From CAYZBF01 sp964476585 (lineage in GTDB: Bacteria > Hydrothermota > UBA3072), in NCBI GenBank assembly GCA_964476585.1, contig CAYZBF010000003.1:43287-107286 (forward strand): a stretch of DNA of 64,000 bases, written 5' to 3'. Of this stretch, positions 49,790 through 58,675 are shown in pieces. The position numbers were made by a program, and so were the translations under genes. The notes under the pieces are model-generated. The model was not told the DNA's origin, ran no database searches, and worked only from the letters and a program-made list of their open reading frames with translations. Numbering within the stretch: the first letter of the stretch is position 1; each line of letters opens with the position of its first letter.

Positions 49790-50060
49790 GAGCCTGTGAG
49801 GGGGTTTCTGAATGACACCACCTCGCATTTATTAAAGGAATTAATAATTAAATGGGCTAAATTCGTAAATAATTCTAAATCATACAAATTTGGGGCAATG
49901 CCCGCAATTATATAAATGTGTTATCATTCCTAGCTCTTCCTTGCTTGGATTTATCTGAATGTTGGCTTGACATCTAATTTTCCTTCTATATACAATAAGT
50001 AAGTGGAATAAAACTACATGAGAAAAAGTTCAGAAGTTTGGTATCTCATTCAGAGGAAGG

Positions 50061-50086
50061 TATATCCGAAGTTAACTTCGGATATA
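50061..50086. repeat. Perfect 26-bp palindrome (TATATCCGAA type)
   Basis: TATATCCGAAGTT followed by its exact complement AACTTCGGATATA. Its arms contain the same ATATCCGAA/TTCGGATAT seen at 38301-38323. It could be a hairpin, an operator or a mobile palindrome. Confidence 0.8.
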
Positions 50087-50200
50087 ATACTATGATGAAG
50101 ATATACACAATTTCACCTTTCGTGGTAAACAAATTTACAGAAAGCAGTGGGGAGAAATATCTAAGAAATAAAGAGTGAAAAGTAGAAAAGGAGTAATGAG

Positions 50201-51439
50201 ATGAAAGTTACAATGGTAATTCCATCATATTGGGCAAGAGAAAGTGACGTAGGTTACAAGAAAGGAGATGCTATCTATGACCATCCCACACCTCTTGATA
50301 GTGAAGGCACATTACTTAGAGCAATACAGAGTATAAAAATACTGAAAGATAAAGATTTCCAACTGGTAATAATTGCTGTTGCGACTGCAGAAGATATTGA
50401 ACCCGAGGTTGAGAAAAAGGTTGCCAATATCATCAAAACAGCTTCTTCTATTACCGGGGTAGAAGTATTGCTATTCGGGTATTCTCATCTAAAGCAGATA
50501 CATGATGTTTTGATTAGTGAGGGTAAAAATGATTATATCGAGCTTCTTCAACTCCGTGGATATTCCAACATTCGAAATCTATGTTTATTCGTTCCACATA
50601 TCCTGGGTTCTGAACTATCGGTGCTCATTGACGATGACGAGGTATTTGAAGACCCTGAATTCATGACGAAAGCTAAAGAACATATCGGTAAAAATATTAA
50701 AGGAGAAATTGTAAACGCAGTTGCGGGATATTACCTCCAAGTTGATGGGGACTACCACATTAAAAAACACTTCCGCCCCTGGAGGAAATATTGGGACCAA
50801 TATGACAGGATGAACGAAGCATTTGATAAGATTATTGGAACAAAGCCAAGGCTGAAGGAGACACCTTTTGTATTTGGTGGGAACATGGTTATTCATCGAA
50901 ACCTTTTTACTTTCATTCCTTTTGACCCCAATGTCCCAAGAGGAGAGGATATAGATTTCTTGATAAATTCAAGGATGTTTGGATTTCACTTTTTCCTTGA
51001 CAGTAAACTATCTATTATGCATCTTCCACCACCAAGGAAGCACCCAATCTGGATGCAGTTAAGAGAGGACATCAAGCGTTTTGTCTATGAGCGAGCAAAG
51101 ATTGAGCATCAAAAAAATTTAAAAGGTATGACTAAAGTCCACCCTGAGGATTTTGATCCCTATCCTGGCAGTTTTTTGAAAAGAGACCTTGAGAAAAAGA
51201 TCGAAAAATCATGTAAACTACTGTCTGAAGAATACCTTGCTAAGGGTGATAGAGAGGGAAGTGAAGAGGCATTAAATAATATTGCTCTTGTCAAAAATGA
51301 TGCTGTATTGGAATACGACCCTTTTAAAAAGTTATGCGAGCTTCAAAAACACTGGCAGGAATTAATGGAATATACGCGCAAAAAAGAAATTCGCTTGAGT
51401 ATAAGGAAAATTATTGAAGGAGGAAAAAGATTAGCCTGA
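50201..51439 (+). CDS. Glycosyltransferase family 2-like protein
   Basis: A 412-residue GT-A type protein: MKVTMVIPSYW at the start, LSVLIDDDEVFEDPEF as the acidic metal site near residue 148, FGGNMVIHRNLF and GEDIDFLINSRMFG near 250. The last 120 residues form a charged helical tail. The nucleotide-sugar and acceptor are unknown. AAAGGAG precedes the ATG. Confidence 0.75.
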   Translation: MKVTMVIPSYWARESDVGYKKGDAIYDHPTPLDSEGTLLRAIQSIKILKDKDFQLVIIAVATAEDIEPEVEKKVANIIKTASSITGVEVLLFGYSHLKQIHDVLISEGKNDYIELLQLRGYSNIRNLCLFVPHILGSELSVLIDDDEVFEDPEFMTKAKEHIGKNIKGEIVNAVAGYYLQVDGDYHIKKHFRPWRKYWDQYDRMNEAFDKIIGTKPRLKETPFVFGGNMVIHRNLFTFIPFDPNVPRGEDIDFLINSRMFGFHFFLDSKLSIMHLPPPRKHPIWMQLREDIKRFVYERAKIEHQKNLKGMTKVHPEDFDPYPGSFLKRDLEKKIEKSCKLLSEEYLAKGDREGSEEALNNIALVKNDAVLEYDPFKKLCELQKHWQELMEYTRKKEIRLSIRKIIEGGKRLA

Positions 51440-51511
51440 ATCTCCTGTTTCTCTCAAAACTTCTTCCCAGAGCAAATATCATAGGTGGGACTATCCTCAT
51501 CTATCATAGAA

Positions 51512-52198
51512 TTAAGAATCTGTCTTGATTCTTCCTACTGCAGCCAGAAACACATCGCCTATATAAAATGATTCTAATTCGAAAAGATACTTTTTGAACA
51601 TCTTTTCAACATCTGAACTATCGAAATATCTCTTGTAAATAGTAAATTTGCGCCCATCATTCAATGTCCTTTCCTGGAATCCTTCCTTTTCTCGATACTG
51701 ACTTCTTTTCTTGCTCCAGGCCGAGTCAATTAGCATAAATTGTGCACCTGGCTTTAGGATATTTCTTATTTTTTCGAAAAAAACCTCCTCCATTTCTAAA
51801 GATAAATGGCTTGCAAAGAAACCTGCAATCGCACTGTCAAACATTTGGTTTTTAAAGTCCAAAGAAAAGAAATCTCCCCGAATAAAATCACATTTAAATT
51901 TTAAACCCAATTCAATGATCCTTGTCTTGCATTCAGTAAGCATTTTCTCAGATTCGTCCACTAATGTCACTTTTTTGCAACTTTTCTCACAATAAGGTAG
52001 CCAGAATCCTGTTCCACAACCTACATCAATCAAATGTCCTCTACCAAATTTGGTAACTATTTTACCAATCTTTTCCACATCATTCCTGTAGGCAGCAGAG
52101 TCCGGAATAGCAGGACCCCTACCCAGATAAACTTCGTCATACTCTCTTGCTCTCTCATCATAGTATCGAATCAACTCATTCATATGATTATTATCCAT
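51512..52198 (-). CDS. Class I SAM-dependent methyltransferase
   Basis: A 228-residue protein with YYDERAREYDEVYLGRG, motif I HLIDVGCGTGFWLPY, then VTLVDESEKMLTECK and LKPGAQFMLIDSAW. This is a standard small-molecule methyltransferase fold; the substrate is unknown. Ribosome binding site AAGGAAG precedes the ATG on the minus strand. Confidence 0.85.
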   Translation of the reverse strand: MDNNHMNELIRYYDERAREYDEVYLGRGPAIPDSAAYRNDVEKIGKIVTKFGRGHLIDVGCGTGFWLPYCEKSCKKVTLVDESEKMLTECKTRIIELGLKFKCDFIRGDFFSLDFKNQMFDSAIAGFFASHLSLEMEEVFFEKIRNILKPGAQFMLIDSAWSKKRSQYREKEGFQERTLNDGRKFTIYKRYFDSSDVEKMFKKYLFELESFYIGDVFLAAVGRIKTDS

Positions 52199-52420
52199 TA
52201 CTTCCTTATTAATTTATTCTCAATTGTCAGAATATCAATATAGAACACTTACTCCTTAATCCCTGCTTATCTTAAATTTCACACTTCCAATCCTTAAACT
52301 AAACTTCCGTCCTCGGTCCTCCATCATTCTCTTATGGAATTACTCAACTTAATATCTTGACATATATATATCGTGGATAATAATAATTTTAATAATGGAA
52401 ATATCAATCAGGAGGTACTT

Positions 52421-53095
52421 ATGGGAATATTAAATCCCGACAGTTTATCACTGACACTCGACGCGATAAATGATATTATTTTCTATAGACATTCCATTAC
52501 AAATTCTGAAAGAAAAGAAGTTGCAAAATGGATAGCTGGTAGACAGGGGAAGCCTGGTTCTTATTCAAATATGTTTGCACCCACTGAGAGGGATTTTAAG
52601 GAAGGCATAAGGCTTTTTACCGGGGAAAGGGTTCACTCTAGTGCTGCAATTGGACATATACTTGGAGAAGAAGCATGTCGGACATTGATTCTCTTAAACT
52701 TAAAAGACGGTATTCAAGATGCACTAAAAAAAGCAACCCTTGGAATGATGAGTCGAATAGACCTATCTAAACGTACGCCGGGAATGTATTGTTGCGGAAC
52801 ATGCAGTGCCTCCCTCTGGAGGCATTTAGCAGTTGGTGGTCTTAAAGACCCCAAACGAAGATTAGAAAAAGGAATGAAAGCATTAAAACTACATCGTGAC
52901 GGTAAGGGTAGATGGAGGAGCTTCCCATTTTATTATACACTACTTGCTTTAAGCGAAATTGATAGTCCATCTGCTATCCTGGAAATGCAATATGCTGCAC
53001 CAATACTTTCGCGATTATTGAAACGAACTCCAAAAGACGATAAGATATCAGAGCGTCGAAGAGCATTAGTTGAAAGAATCCTGGAAAAGCTTTAA
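52421..53095 (+). CDS. Conserved helical protein with a GMYCCGTCS motif
   Basis: A 224-residue protein. Start ATG 52421 is set by CAGGAGG; the frame is open from a GTG at 52373. It is helical, with GERVHSSAAIGHILGEEACR, GMYCCGTCSASLWRHL and RWRSFPFYYTLLALSEID. The two adjacent cysteines plus a third are probably functional. I have seen this pattern in uncharacterised proteins but know no function. A TTGACA at about 52355 may be its -35. Confidence 0.65.
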   Translation: MGILNPDSLSLTLDAINDIIFYRHSITNSERKEVAKWIAGRQGKPGSYSNMFAPTERDFKEGIRLFTGERVHSSAAIGHILGEEACRTLILLNLKDGIQDALKKATLGMMSRIDLSKRTPGMYCCGTCSASLWRHLAVGGLKDPKRRLEKGMKALKLHRDGKGRWRSFPFYYTLLALSEIDSPSAILEMQYAAPILSRLLKRTPKDDKISERRRALVERILEKL

Positions 53096-53138
53096 TATTG
53101 CTAAAAATTATCAAATTGTAATGTATAAGGAGTTAATT

Positions 53139-53504
53139 ATGAAAAAAGATTATCAAATGATAGCAGCTTGCGGACTGGTCTGTGATACCTGTGATATTCG
53201 TAAGGCATCAAATGATTATGAATTGGCAAAGAAAATTGCAGATTGGTTTAAAAAGGAATTAAATAAGGAGGTAAAGATTGAAGATATCCACTGTTCCTGG
53301 TGTAAGGGCGATAGGAAAAATCACTGGTCTCCAGATTGCTGGATACTCGAATGTTGCGTCGATAATAAGGGGTTAGAATTTTGCTATGAATGTGAGGAAT
53401 TTCCATGCAAGAAACTAAAAGATTGGGCAAAAGAAAGCGAGGGATACACTAAAGCTCTAAATAGACTTAAAGAGATGCAAAGGAATGGAAAAGATATTAC
53501 TTGA
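53139..53504 (+). CDS. DUF3795 cysteine-rich protein
   Basis: A 121-residue protein with the family layout: CGLVCDTCDIRKA at the N-terminus, CSWCKGD in the middle, CWILECC, and CYECEEFPCKKL near the end, ten or more cysteines likely binding metal. Function unknown; common in anaerobes. ATG 53139 chosen from AAGGAG upstream. Confidence 0.85.
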   Translation: MKKDYQMIAACGLVCDTCDIRKASNDYELAKKIADWFKKELNKEVKIEDIHCSWCKGDRKNHWSPDCWILECCVDNKGLEFCYECEEFPCKKLKDWAKESEGYTKALNRLKEMQRNGKDIT

Positions 53505-53518
53505 AGAGAAAAAAATAG

Positions 53519-53749
53519 TTGATAAAATTAAAGAAATGTCAAGAGTCAAGACCTGACCCCAATACGTGTAAAAAACTTGTCAAAGAGGAGAGTATTCACT
53601 CAATTCTCCTCTGCCCGGGATTTACACATAGAGATATTGCGGAGATAGCCGAAGCAGTTGGGGAAAATGTTGCTATTGCTGTAGCCAGAGGAGACGGTCC
53701 AAGCAGCAGGACTTCAAAGGAGATAATGAAAAGGGAAGGCTGGTTTTAA
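53519..53749 (+). CDS. Small protein whose N-terminus runs over a transposon-end remnant
   Basis: A 76-residue frame. The C-terminal half, LLCPGFTHRDIAEIAEAVG and VARGDGPSSRTSKEIMKREG, looks conserved and complete. The first 15 residues are encoded by a RAYT-type end (53537-53560) and do not look like part of a domain. The original 5' part was probably replaced, so the gene may be broken. No family name is certain. Confidence 0.4.
   Translation: MIKLKKCQESRPDPNTCKKLVKEESIHSILLCPGFTHRDIAEIAEAVGENVAIAVARGDGPSSRTSKEIMKREGWF
53537..53560. repeat. Solitary RAYT element 1-type end
   Basis: TGTCAAGAGTCAAGACCTGA followed by CCCC resembles the right inverted repeat of element 1 (26175-26197: TGTCAAG-GTC-AGA--TGACCC). 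No transposase or partner end is near. Confidence 0.55.
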
Positions 53750-53765
53750 GAAAAAAGGAGTCAGT

Positions 53766-54146
53766 ATGAAAAAGGTTATAGAGACTGATAAAGCCCCGGA
53801 TGCAATAGGTCCATATTCTCAAGGAATACTGGCTGGTAAATTTCTATTTATCTCCGGTCAGATTGCCATAGTCCCCGAAACAGGTGAGCTAATAAAGGGG
53901 GATATAGAGAGGGAAACAGAGCTAATTCTTAAAAATATAAAAGCCATCGTGGAAGAGGCAGGTGGAGGAATAGAAGATATAGTAAAGACAACCATTTACA
54001 TAACAGATATGGATAATTTCTCTACTATTAACGAAATTTATGGGAAATTCTTTAGTATTGAACCTCCTGCCCGTGCAACGATGGAGGTATCAAATCTTCC
54101 AAAGGGTGCGGATATAGAAATAGAGGCAATTGCAGTCCTGGATTAG
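53766..54146 (+). CDS. ridA: RidA-family enamine/imine deaminase
   Basis: A 126-residue RidA (YjgF) protein. The family hydrolyses reactive 2-aminoacrylate-type intermediates from PLP enzymes. Marks are APDAIGPYSQGI at the N-terminus, SGQIAIVPETGE, and PPARATMEVSNLPKGADIEIEA with the catalytic Arg and Glu near the C-terminus. Ribosome binding site AAAAAGGAG. Confidence 0.95.
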   Translation: MKKVIETDKAPDAIGPYSQGILAGKFLFISGQIAIVPETGELIKGDIERETELILKNIKAIVEEAGGGIEDIVKTTIYITDMDNFSTINEIYGKFFSIEPPARATMEVSNLPKGADIEIEAIAVLD

Positions 54147-54162
54147 GAATAACTTTCCCGTC

Positions 54163-54990
54163 CTATTTAACAGAAATATTGTACTTATCAAATGCCTTTT
54201 TAAGTCGGAGCCGGTATTCCCTGGCTACTCTCCACTGTTTTTGAGGTTGTGTTTTTATACGTGCCTTTATAACCATTGAGGATTCAGAGACGTTTTCAAG
54301 CCCAAATATCTCAATTGGTTCTAAGATGAATTTACCAAATTCCTTATCCCTGCGTAGCTCCTCGTCCACTTTCCTCATAATTCCTATAGCATTCTCAGGA
54401 TCTTCTTTATAAGCTATGCCTATATCAAGAACACATGCTGACCAATCCTTTGTCCTGTTAGAAAGAGTTCTTATAGTGCCATTTGGAAATACATGGACAA
54501 CTCCCTCAATATCTCTTAAAATAGTGGTTCGTAAACCTATTGTTTCGACTTTACCTTCGGTATTATTTATAACTGCGACATCACCCACTCTTATCTGATT
54601 CTCTATCAGGATAAATACACCAGATATGATATCTCTAACTAGACTTTGAGCACCAAAACTAACTGCCAATCCAAATATACCCAATCCAGTTAGAATTGGA
54701 GCAATATTGATATCGAGTTCACCAAGAATTATAATAATTCCTATCCCCCATAAAAGTACGAAAGCTATACGTGTAAAAACATTACTAATCGTAGTAACCC
54801 TTTTCTCTTCCCCTGCTGTTATACCTTCCCTCTTTATCGCCACACCTATAATAAATCTACTTAACTTATTCATATAGAAGCGGATAACAAAGTGTAGAAC
54901 AATCAGGATGAGAAGTGTAATAAGTAACTCAGGGCCATTGGTAATCAATAATGACCTCAGGTTTTTTAAAAACTCTGCAAAATTAAACAT
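54163..54990 (-). CDS. mscS: MscS-family mechanosensitive channel
   Basis: A 275-residue protein with three membrane helices; the third carries the GLAVSFGAQSLVRDIISGVF pore segment near residue 120. The beta domain follows (VGDVAVINNTEGKVETIGLR, TIRTLSNRTKD). It releases solutes on hypo-osmotic shock. Size is that of small MscS (286 in E. coli). Transcribed towards ridA. Confidence 0.9.
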   Translation of the reverse strand: MFNFAEFLKNLRSLLITNGPELLITLLILIVLHFVIRFYMNKLSRFIIGVAIKREGITAGEEKRVTTISNVFTRIAFVLLWGIGIIIILGELDINIAPILTGLGIFGLAVSFGAQSLVRDIISGVFILIENQIRVGDVAVINNTEGKVETIGLRTTILRDIEGVVHVFPNGTIRTLSNRTKDWSACVLDIGIAYKEDPENAIGIMRKVDEELRRDKEFGKFILEPIEIFGLENVSESSMVIKARIKTQPQKQWRVAREYRLRLKKAFDKYNISVK

Positions 54991-55219
54991 CAGTTAAACC
55001 TCCCTATTTAAAATTTATATACTTATTGTATAAATAACATATGACGCAGATACACGCTGATATATAATAAAAAATTTCTATATCTAAAATTAAACACTAG
55101 TAACCACTGATATTGAATGATAAAAAAATTAAAAATTTTTACTAATCTGCGTAGATCAGTGTCTTAAAACTGAAGGCTGAAGGGCTATTTAAGAAACTTT
55201 CAATCAGTGTAAATCTTTT

Positions 55220-55696
55220 TTATTCGAAACTATCGAAATAATCCTCTATTGCTTCTATATGCGCCTCGGCTTCCTCCTTATGTTTTTCTGCTATTTCAAG
55301 GCTTCCTGTATTGCCTATGTAATAATCTGCATAAGCATCTGCTTCTGCTATTACGCTCTCGGAATATCCCACTGCTTCTTTTCTAATGGTTGCATCATCT
55401 ATTTTTCCCGACCTCTTCTTAAAAACATTAGCTAAAATCTTGACCGCTTTGGTTACCTCTACACAATCTTCCCCGGATATCTTCTCTTCTTCATAAAGTG
55501 TTTCGCTCCACTCTAAAAGCGGTTGTGTATAAGCAATCCACATTCCTATCATAACCCATTCCTGGGCAATAACTGCCAGTTTCATCATTTTTTGCATATC
55601 CGGTATTTCTTCCTCTTGCGCCTTAAGTGAAACTGGTATTGCTAAGAAAATTGTAAGTGCTAATACCACTAACATAAATAAAGCAACCTTCCTCAT
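55220..55696 (-). CDS. Exported helical protein, unknown function
   Basis: A 158-residue protein with a signal peptide (MRKVALFMLVVLALTIFLAIPVSLKAQ by residue 27). The mature part is acidic and helical, without cysteines, and no family is recognised. GGGGG-type spacing (GAAGGGGGTA) precedes the ATG. The flanks (54991-55219, 55697-55850) contain degenerate CTGCGTAGATC- and TCGTGAG-type intergenic repeats. Confidence 0.55.
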   Translation of the reverse strand: MRKVALFMLVVLALTIFLAIPVSLKAQEEEIPDMQKMMKLAVIAQEWVMIGMWIAYTQPLLEWSETLYEEEKISGEDCVEVTKAVKILANVFKKRSGKIDDATIRKEAVGYSESVIAEADAYADYYIGNTGSLEIAEKHKEEAEAHIEAIEDYFDSFE

Positions 55697-55850
55697 AAAA
55701 ATACCCCCTTCCTTTTTAGTCCCCAGTCAATAGTCTAAAGTCATTAGTCGAGAATTCTTTTTCACTTAACTCTTTATAAATTATGTATAGACTTGAGACT
55801 TAATACTCACGACTTTCGACTATGATTTACTTCTTTGTTATTCTCACTCA

Positions 55851-57782
55851 TTACAAATTCTCTATCTCTACTGGTTTTACTTCATCACTTATTTCAAATC
55901 CAAAGACCCTTGAATAGAAGTAAAGTTCTGCTTCTAAAGCGCGTTTGATGTTCTCTGCACGTCTAAATCCATGCTGTTCCCCTTCAAAAGGTATATAAGC
56001 AACAGATATTCCTTTCTTTTTTAAAGCATCCACCATTAGCTCAGCCTGGCTGGGTGGGACCACCTTATCCTCGAGACCCTGAAAGAAGATCACAGGAGAT
56101 GAAAGGCATTCGGTAAAGTTAATCGGTGAACGTTCCTGGTAACAATCACGCCTCTCTGGATAAGGCCCTATCAAACCATCAAGATAGCGTGATTCAAACT
56201 TATGGGTCTCCTTAGCAAGCGCCTCAAGATCGCTCACACCGTAGTAACTCGCACCGGCTTTGAAGAAATCATGGAAGGTAAGTGCAGAGAGTGTAGTATA
56301 TCCACCAGCACTTCCGCCGCGAATGATTAGACGATTGCCGTCTACGTTACCTTTGTCAACAAGATAACGCGCACCGTTCACACAATCATCAACATCAACT
56401 ATACCCCACTTACCCTTTAGGCGTTCTCGGTACCCCCGACCATAACCGGTGCTACCTCCATAGTTTACATCAAGAACAGCAAAACCCCTACTGGTCCAGT
56501 ACTGTATACTTAAACTGAGAGCGTTTTCACTAAATGAAGTAGGTCCACCATGACTTATGACAATAAGAGGTGGGAGTTCTACCTCTGCAGCAGTGTAATC
56601 CTTATTTTTGGGAGGATAGTAGAAACCGTGTGCTTTCAACCCTTCCTCGGTGGGAAATTCAATAGCCTTCGGGATAGATAAATACTCAGAGTCTATTGAT
56701 ACTTCACTTGAGCGTTTTAATACCTTAGTTCTTTCTGACTTAAGGTCAAGTTGAATGATTGATTCAAATTCAGTCGGTGAACCACCGAGGAAAAGGACAA
56801 AGTCCTTTCCTACTTTGAGAAAATATATATCCGTGTATGGAATCTCAATTGTCTTCCGCTTTCGATTTTCAGTATCAAGGATTGCAAGGTGCCAGGTCCC
56901 CTCCTTTGTGTAAACGCATACAATTTCTCTTCCCGAAAGAAATCCATAGGTAGATAAACCGAAACGCCACTGAGGTATACCAAACTCAGCTTCCATCTCA
57001 TAAAGGTTTTCAATTTTTCTATTTTTAAAACGGTATAGATTCCACCAGTTATTACGGTCCGAAATAAAATGTAATACACCATCTGGAGACCACTCCACCT
57101 GGAATATTGATTCAGAAACACCACCTACTATCTTCTCGCGGTCTCCAATTGACCCATCATCTCTTACCTCTCCAACCCAGAGTTCAGTTCCATCCCATGG
57201 CATATTTGGATGGTTCCAGGTAAGCCATGCCAGATGATTCCCATCGGGACTTAGTTTAGGTGATGAGTAAAAGTCATTCCCACAGGTGAGCACCTTACCT
57301 TCATTCTCACAAAGAAGGTCAAGGCTTACAATTGCGTTAATTGGCTCAGCATCCTTATCCCTGTGGTCCTCTCTTATACATATTATACGTCCACGTTTAG
57401 TATCTATGATGCCATCTGCATAGCGTAAATCTTCTACAGGTGTAATTGGCTCAGGTGCCTTATTAGGTGACTTTCTGTAGAGTCTTTGATCATCAAAGTT
57501 TGAGAAATATACTGTTCCATTGTCAACGAAGTACGCTCCACCGCCATATTCGTGAACTCTTGTTCTGGCATTGAAAGGGGGTGGCGTAACATCCTCCTTT
57601 TTTCCATCTAAACCCATATGCACAATTACATTCCGTCCGGCTTCTTCCGGGTGTCCTTCAAGCCAGTATATATTCTCACCATCCGAAACTATCTGCCCAA
57701 GCCGGACTGTTTTTTCTACAATAAGATCAGCTGTGATTGGTGATTTCCATGAACCGAACGGAGCTACTTTACGCTCATTCAT
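55851..57782 (-). CDS. S9-family (prolyl oligopeptidase-type) serine peptidase
   Basis: A 643-residue protein: an N-terminal beta-propeller (about 1-370) with WD-like repeats (SPDGNHLAWLTWNHP) and a C-terminal alpha/beta hydrolase. The catalytic Ser is in RGGSAGGYT near residue 490, and the His in EGEQHGF near 615. Most like dipeptidyl-peptidase/acylaminoacyl-peptidase. No signal peptide, so probably cytoplasmic. Confidence 0.9.
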   Translation of the reverse strand: MNERKVAPFGSWKSPITADLIVEKTVRLGQIVSDGENIYWLEGHPEEAGRNVIVHMGLDGKKEDVTPPPFNARTRVHEYGGGAYFVDNGTVYFSNFDDQRLYRKSPNKAPEPITPVEDLRYADGIIDTKRGRIICIREDHRDKDAEPINAIVSLDLLCENEGKVLTCGNDFYSSPKLSPDGNHLAWLTWNHPNMPWDGTELWVGEVRDDGSIGDREKIVGGVSESIFQVEWSPDGVLHFISDRNNWWNLYRFKNRKIENLYEMEAEFGIPQWRFGLSTYGFLSGREIVCVYTKEGTWHLAILDTENRKRKTIEIPYTDIYFLKVGKDFVLFLGGSPTEFESIIQLDLKSERTKVLKRSSEVSIDSEYLSIPKAIEFPTEEGLKAHGFYYPPKNKDYTAAEVELPPLIVISHGGPTSFSENALSLSIQYWTSRGFAVLDVNYGGSTGYGRGYRERLKGKWGIVDVDDCVNGARYLVDKGNVDGNRLIIRGGSAGGYTTLSALTFHDFFKAGASYYGVSDLEALAKETHKFESRYLDGLIGPYPERRDCYQERSPINFTECLSSPVIFFQGLEDKVVPPSQAELMVDALKKKGISVAYIPFEGEQHGFRRAENIKRALEAELYFYSRVFGFEISDEVKPVEIENL

Positions 57783-57819
57783 AATATTCCCTTTCCTGAA
57801 TAGTTGACACTTTTTTACT

Positions 57820-57891
57820 CTATTTTTCCACTATAGTTACACAGAGTTCCCACCCACTACATTTTTCTTTATCTATTTTTGGCACTAACAT
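57820..57891 (-). pseudogene. Remnant of a [4Fe-4S] ferredoxin start
   Basis: On the minus strand AAAGGAGGTGGT precedes ATG 57891 and 23 codons, MLVPKIDKEKCSGWELCVTI then VEK, then TAG. The text matches ferredoxin openings (KIDKEKCIGCELCVTICP), but the second and fourth cysteines are Trp and Val and the rest is gone. It keeps its ribosome binding site. Confidence 0.5.
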
Positions 57892-57931
57892 ACCACCTCC
57901 TTTTTCACATCTTGGTAAAATTGTACCACTC

Positions 57932-58675
57932 TTATAAGTCTTTTTTCATCGCCTCGCCTCGGAGTTCTGGCGATAATTTCTCAATTGCATAACGAAGAGC
58001 TGTCCTTGGCATCTCATGCTTGTTTTTCATAACATAATTAAACACTTCCTCGGGATAATGATTACTTGCCTCTTTTAACATCCATCCATACCCCTTCTGG
58101 ACTAAATCATCCTCATCCAATAAAAGCCTATCAGCTATTTCAAATATAGTAGCGAGATATTCCTTTTTTCTAACTGAATTAATCATAACAACTGCAGATG
58201 CTCTTCTCTTCCATCTATTGTTTGATTCTGTCCACTTTTTTACTTCTTGCATAAACTCGGGGAACTGAAGAATAAATTCCCCAAGTGCTCCGGTGCATAA
58301 ACTATCACAGGAAGCCCAACCATGAACATATTTCTCTAACCACGATTTGAAGATATCAAAATCAGTTGGCTCATATTGCTCTTTTAAACGATAAGCCCAA
58401 TCAAATGCAATACCCCTTTCTTCACTATATCCAGATTCTAATAATTCCTCGCATAAGTCAAGGAGCTCTCTTTTAGAATAATCTCTGACTTTCTTAAAAT
58501 ATTTTGCTGAAATTTTCCTCAACACCGGAGTTCTGATCCCATAAGATTTTGAATATCCTTCCTCTTTTGCCTTTTCTATATCTTCCTTTTTAAAGAACCT
58601 TTTGATAGATTTTTTATATTCAACGTCAATATTCTTTTTTAGTTCTTTTTTTATTCTTTTGATAATTTCATTCAT
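57932..58675 (-). CDS. DNA alkylation repair protein (AlkD-like)
   Basis: A 247-residue HEAT-repeat protein with YGIRTPVLRKISAKYFK, GIAFDWAYRLKEQY, SWLEKYVHGWASCDSL and LQKGYGWMLKEASNHYPEEV, the AlkD family pattern. It excises alkylated bases without base flipping. It overlaps the next upstream gene by 8 bases. Confidence 0.85.
   Translation of the reverse strand: MNEIIKRIKKELKKNIDVEYKKSIKRFFKKEDIEKAKEEGYSKSYGIRTPVLRKISAKYFKKVRDYSKRELLDLCEELLESGYSEERGIAFDWAYRLKEQYEPTDFDIFKSWLEKYVHGWASCDSLCTGALGEFILQFPEFMQEVKKWTESNNRWKRRASAVVMINSVRKKEYLATIFEIADRLLLDEDDLVQKGYGWMLKEASNHYPEEVFNYVMKNKHEMPRTALRYAIEKLSPELRGEAMKKDL

Noticed and set aside
49480..49915. Several overlapping frames of 60-109 codons
   Set aside because: They are produced by the palindromic repeats, lack ribosome binding sites and resemble no family.
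54991..55219. Repeated CTGCGTAGATCAGTG-type sequence as an RNA gene
   Set aside because: It matches the degenerate intergenic wording common in draft genomes and shows no stable fold or promoter.
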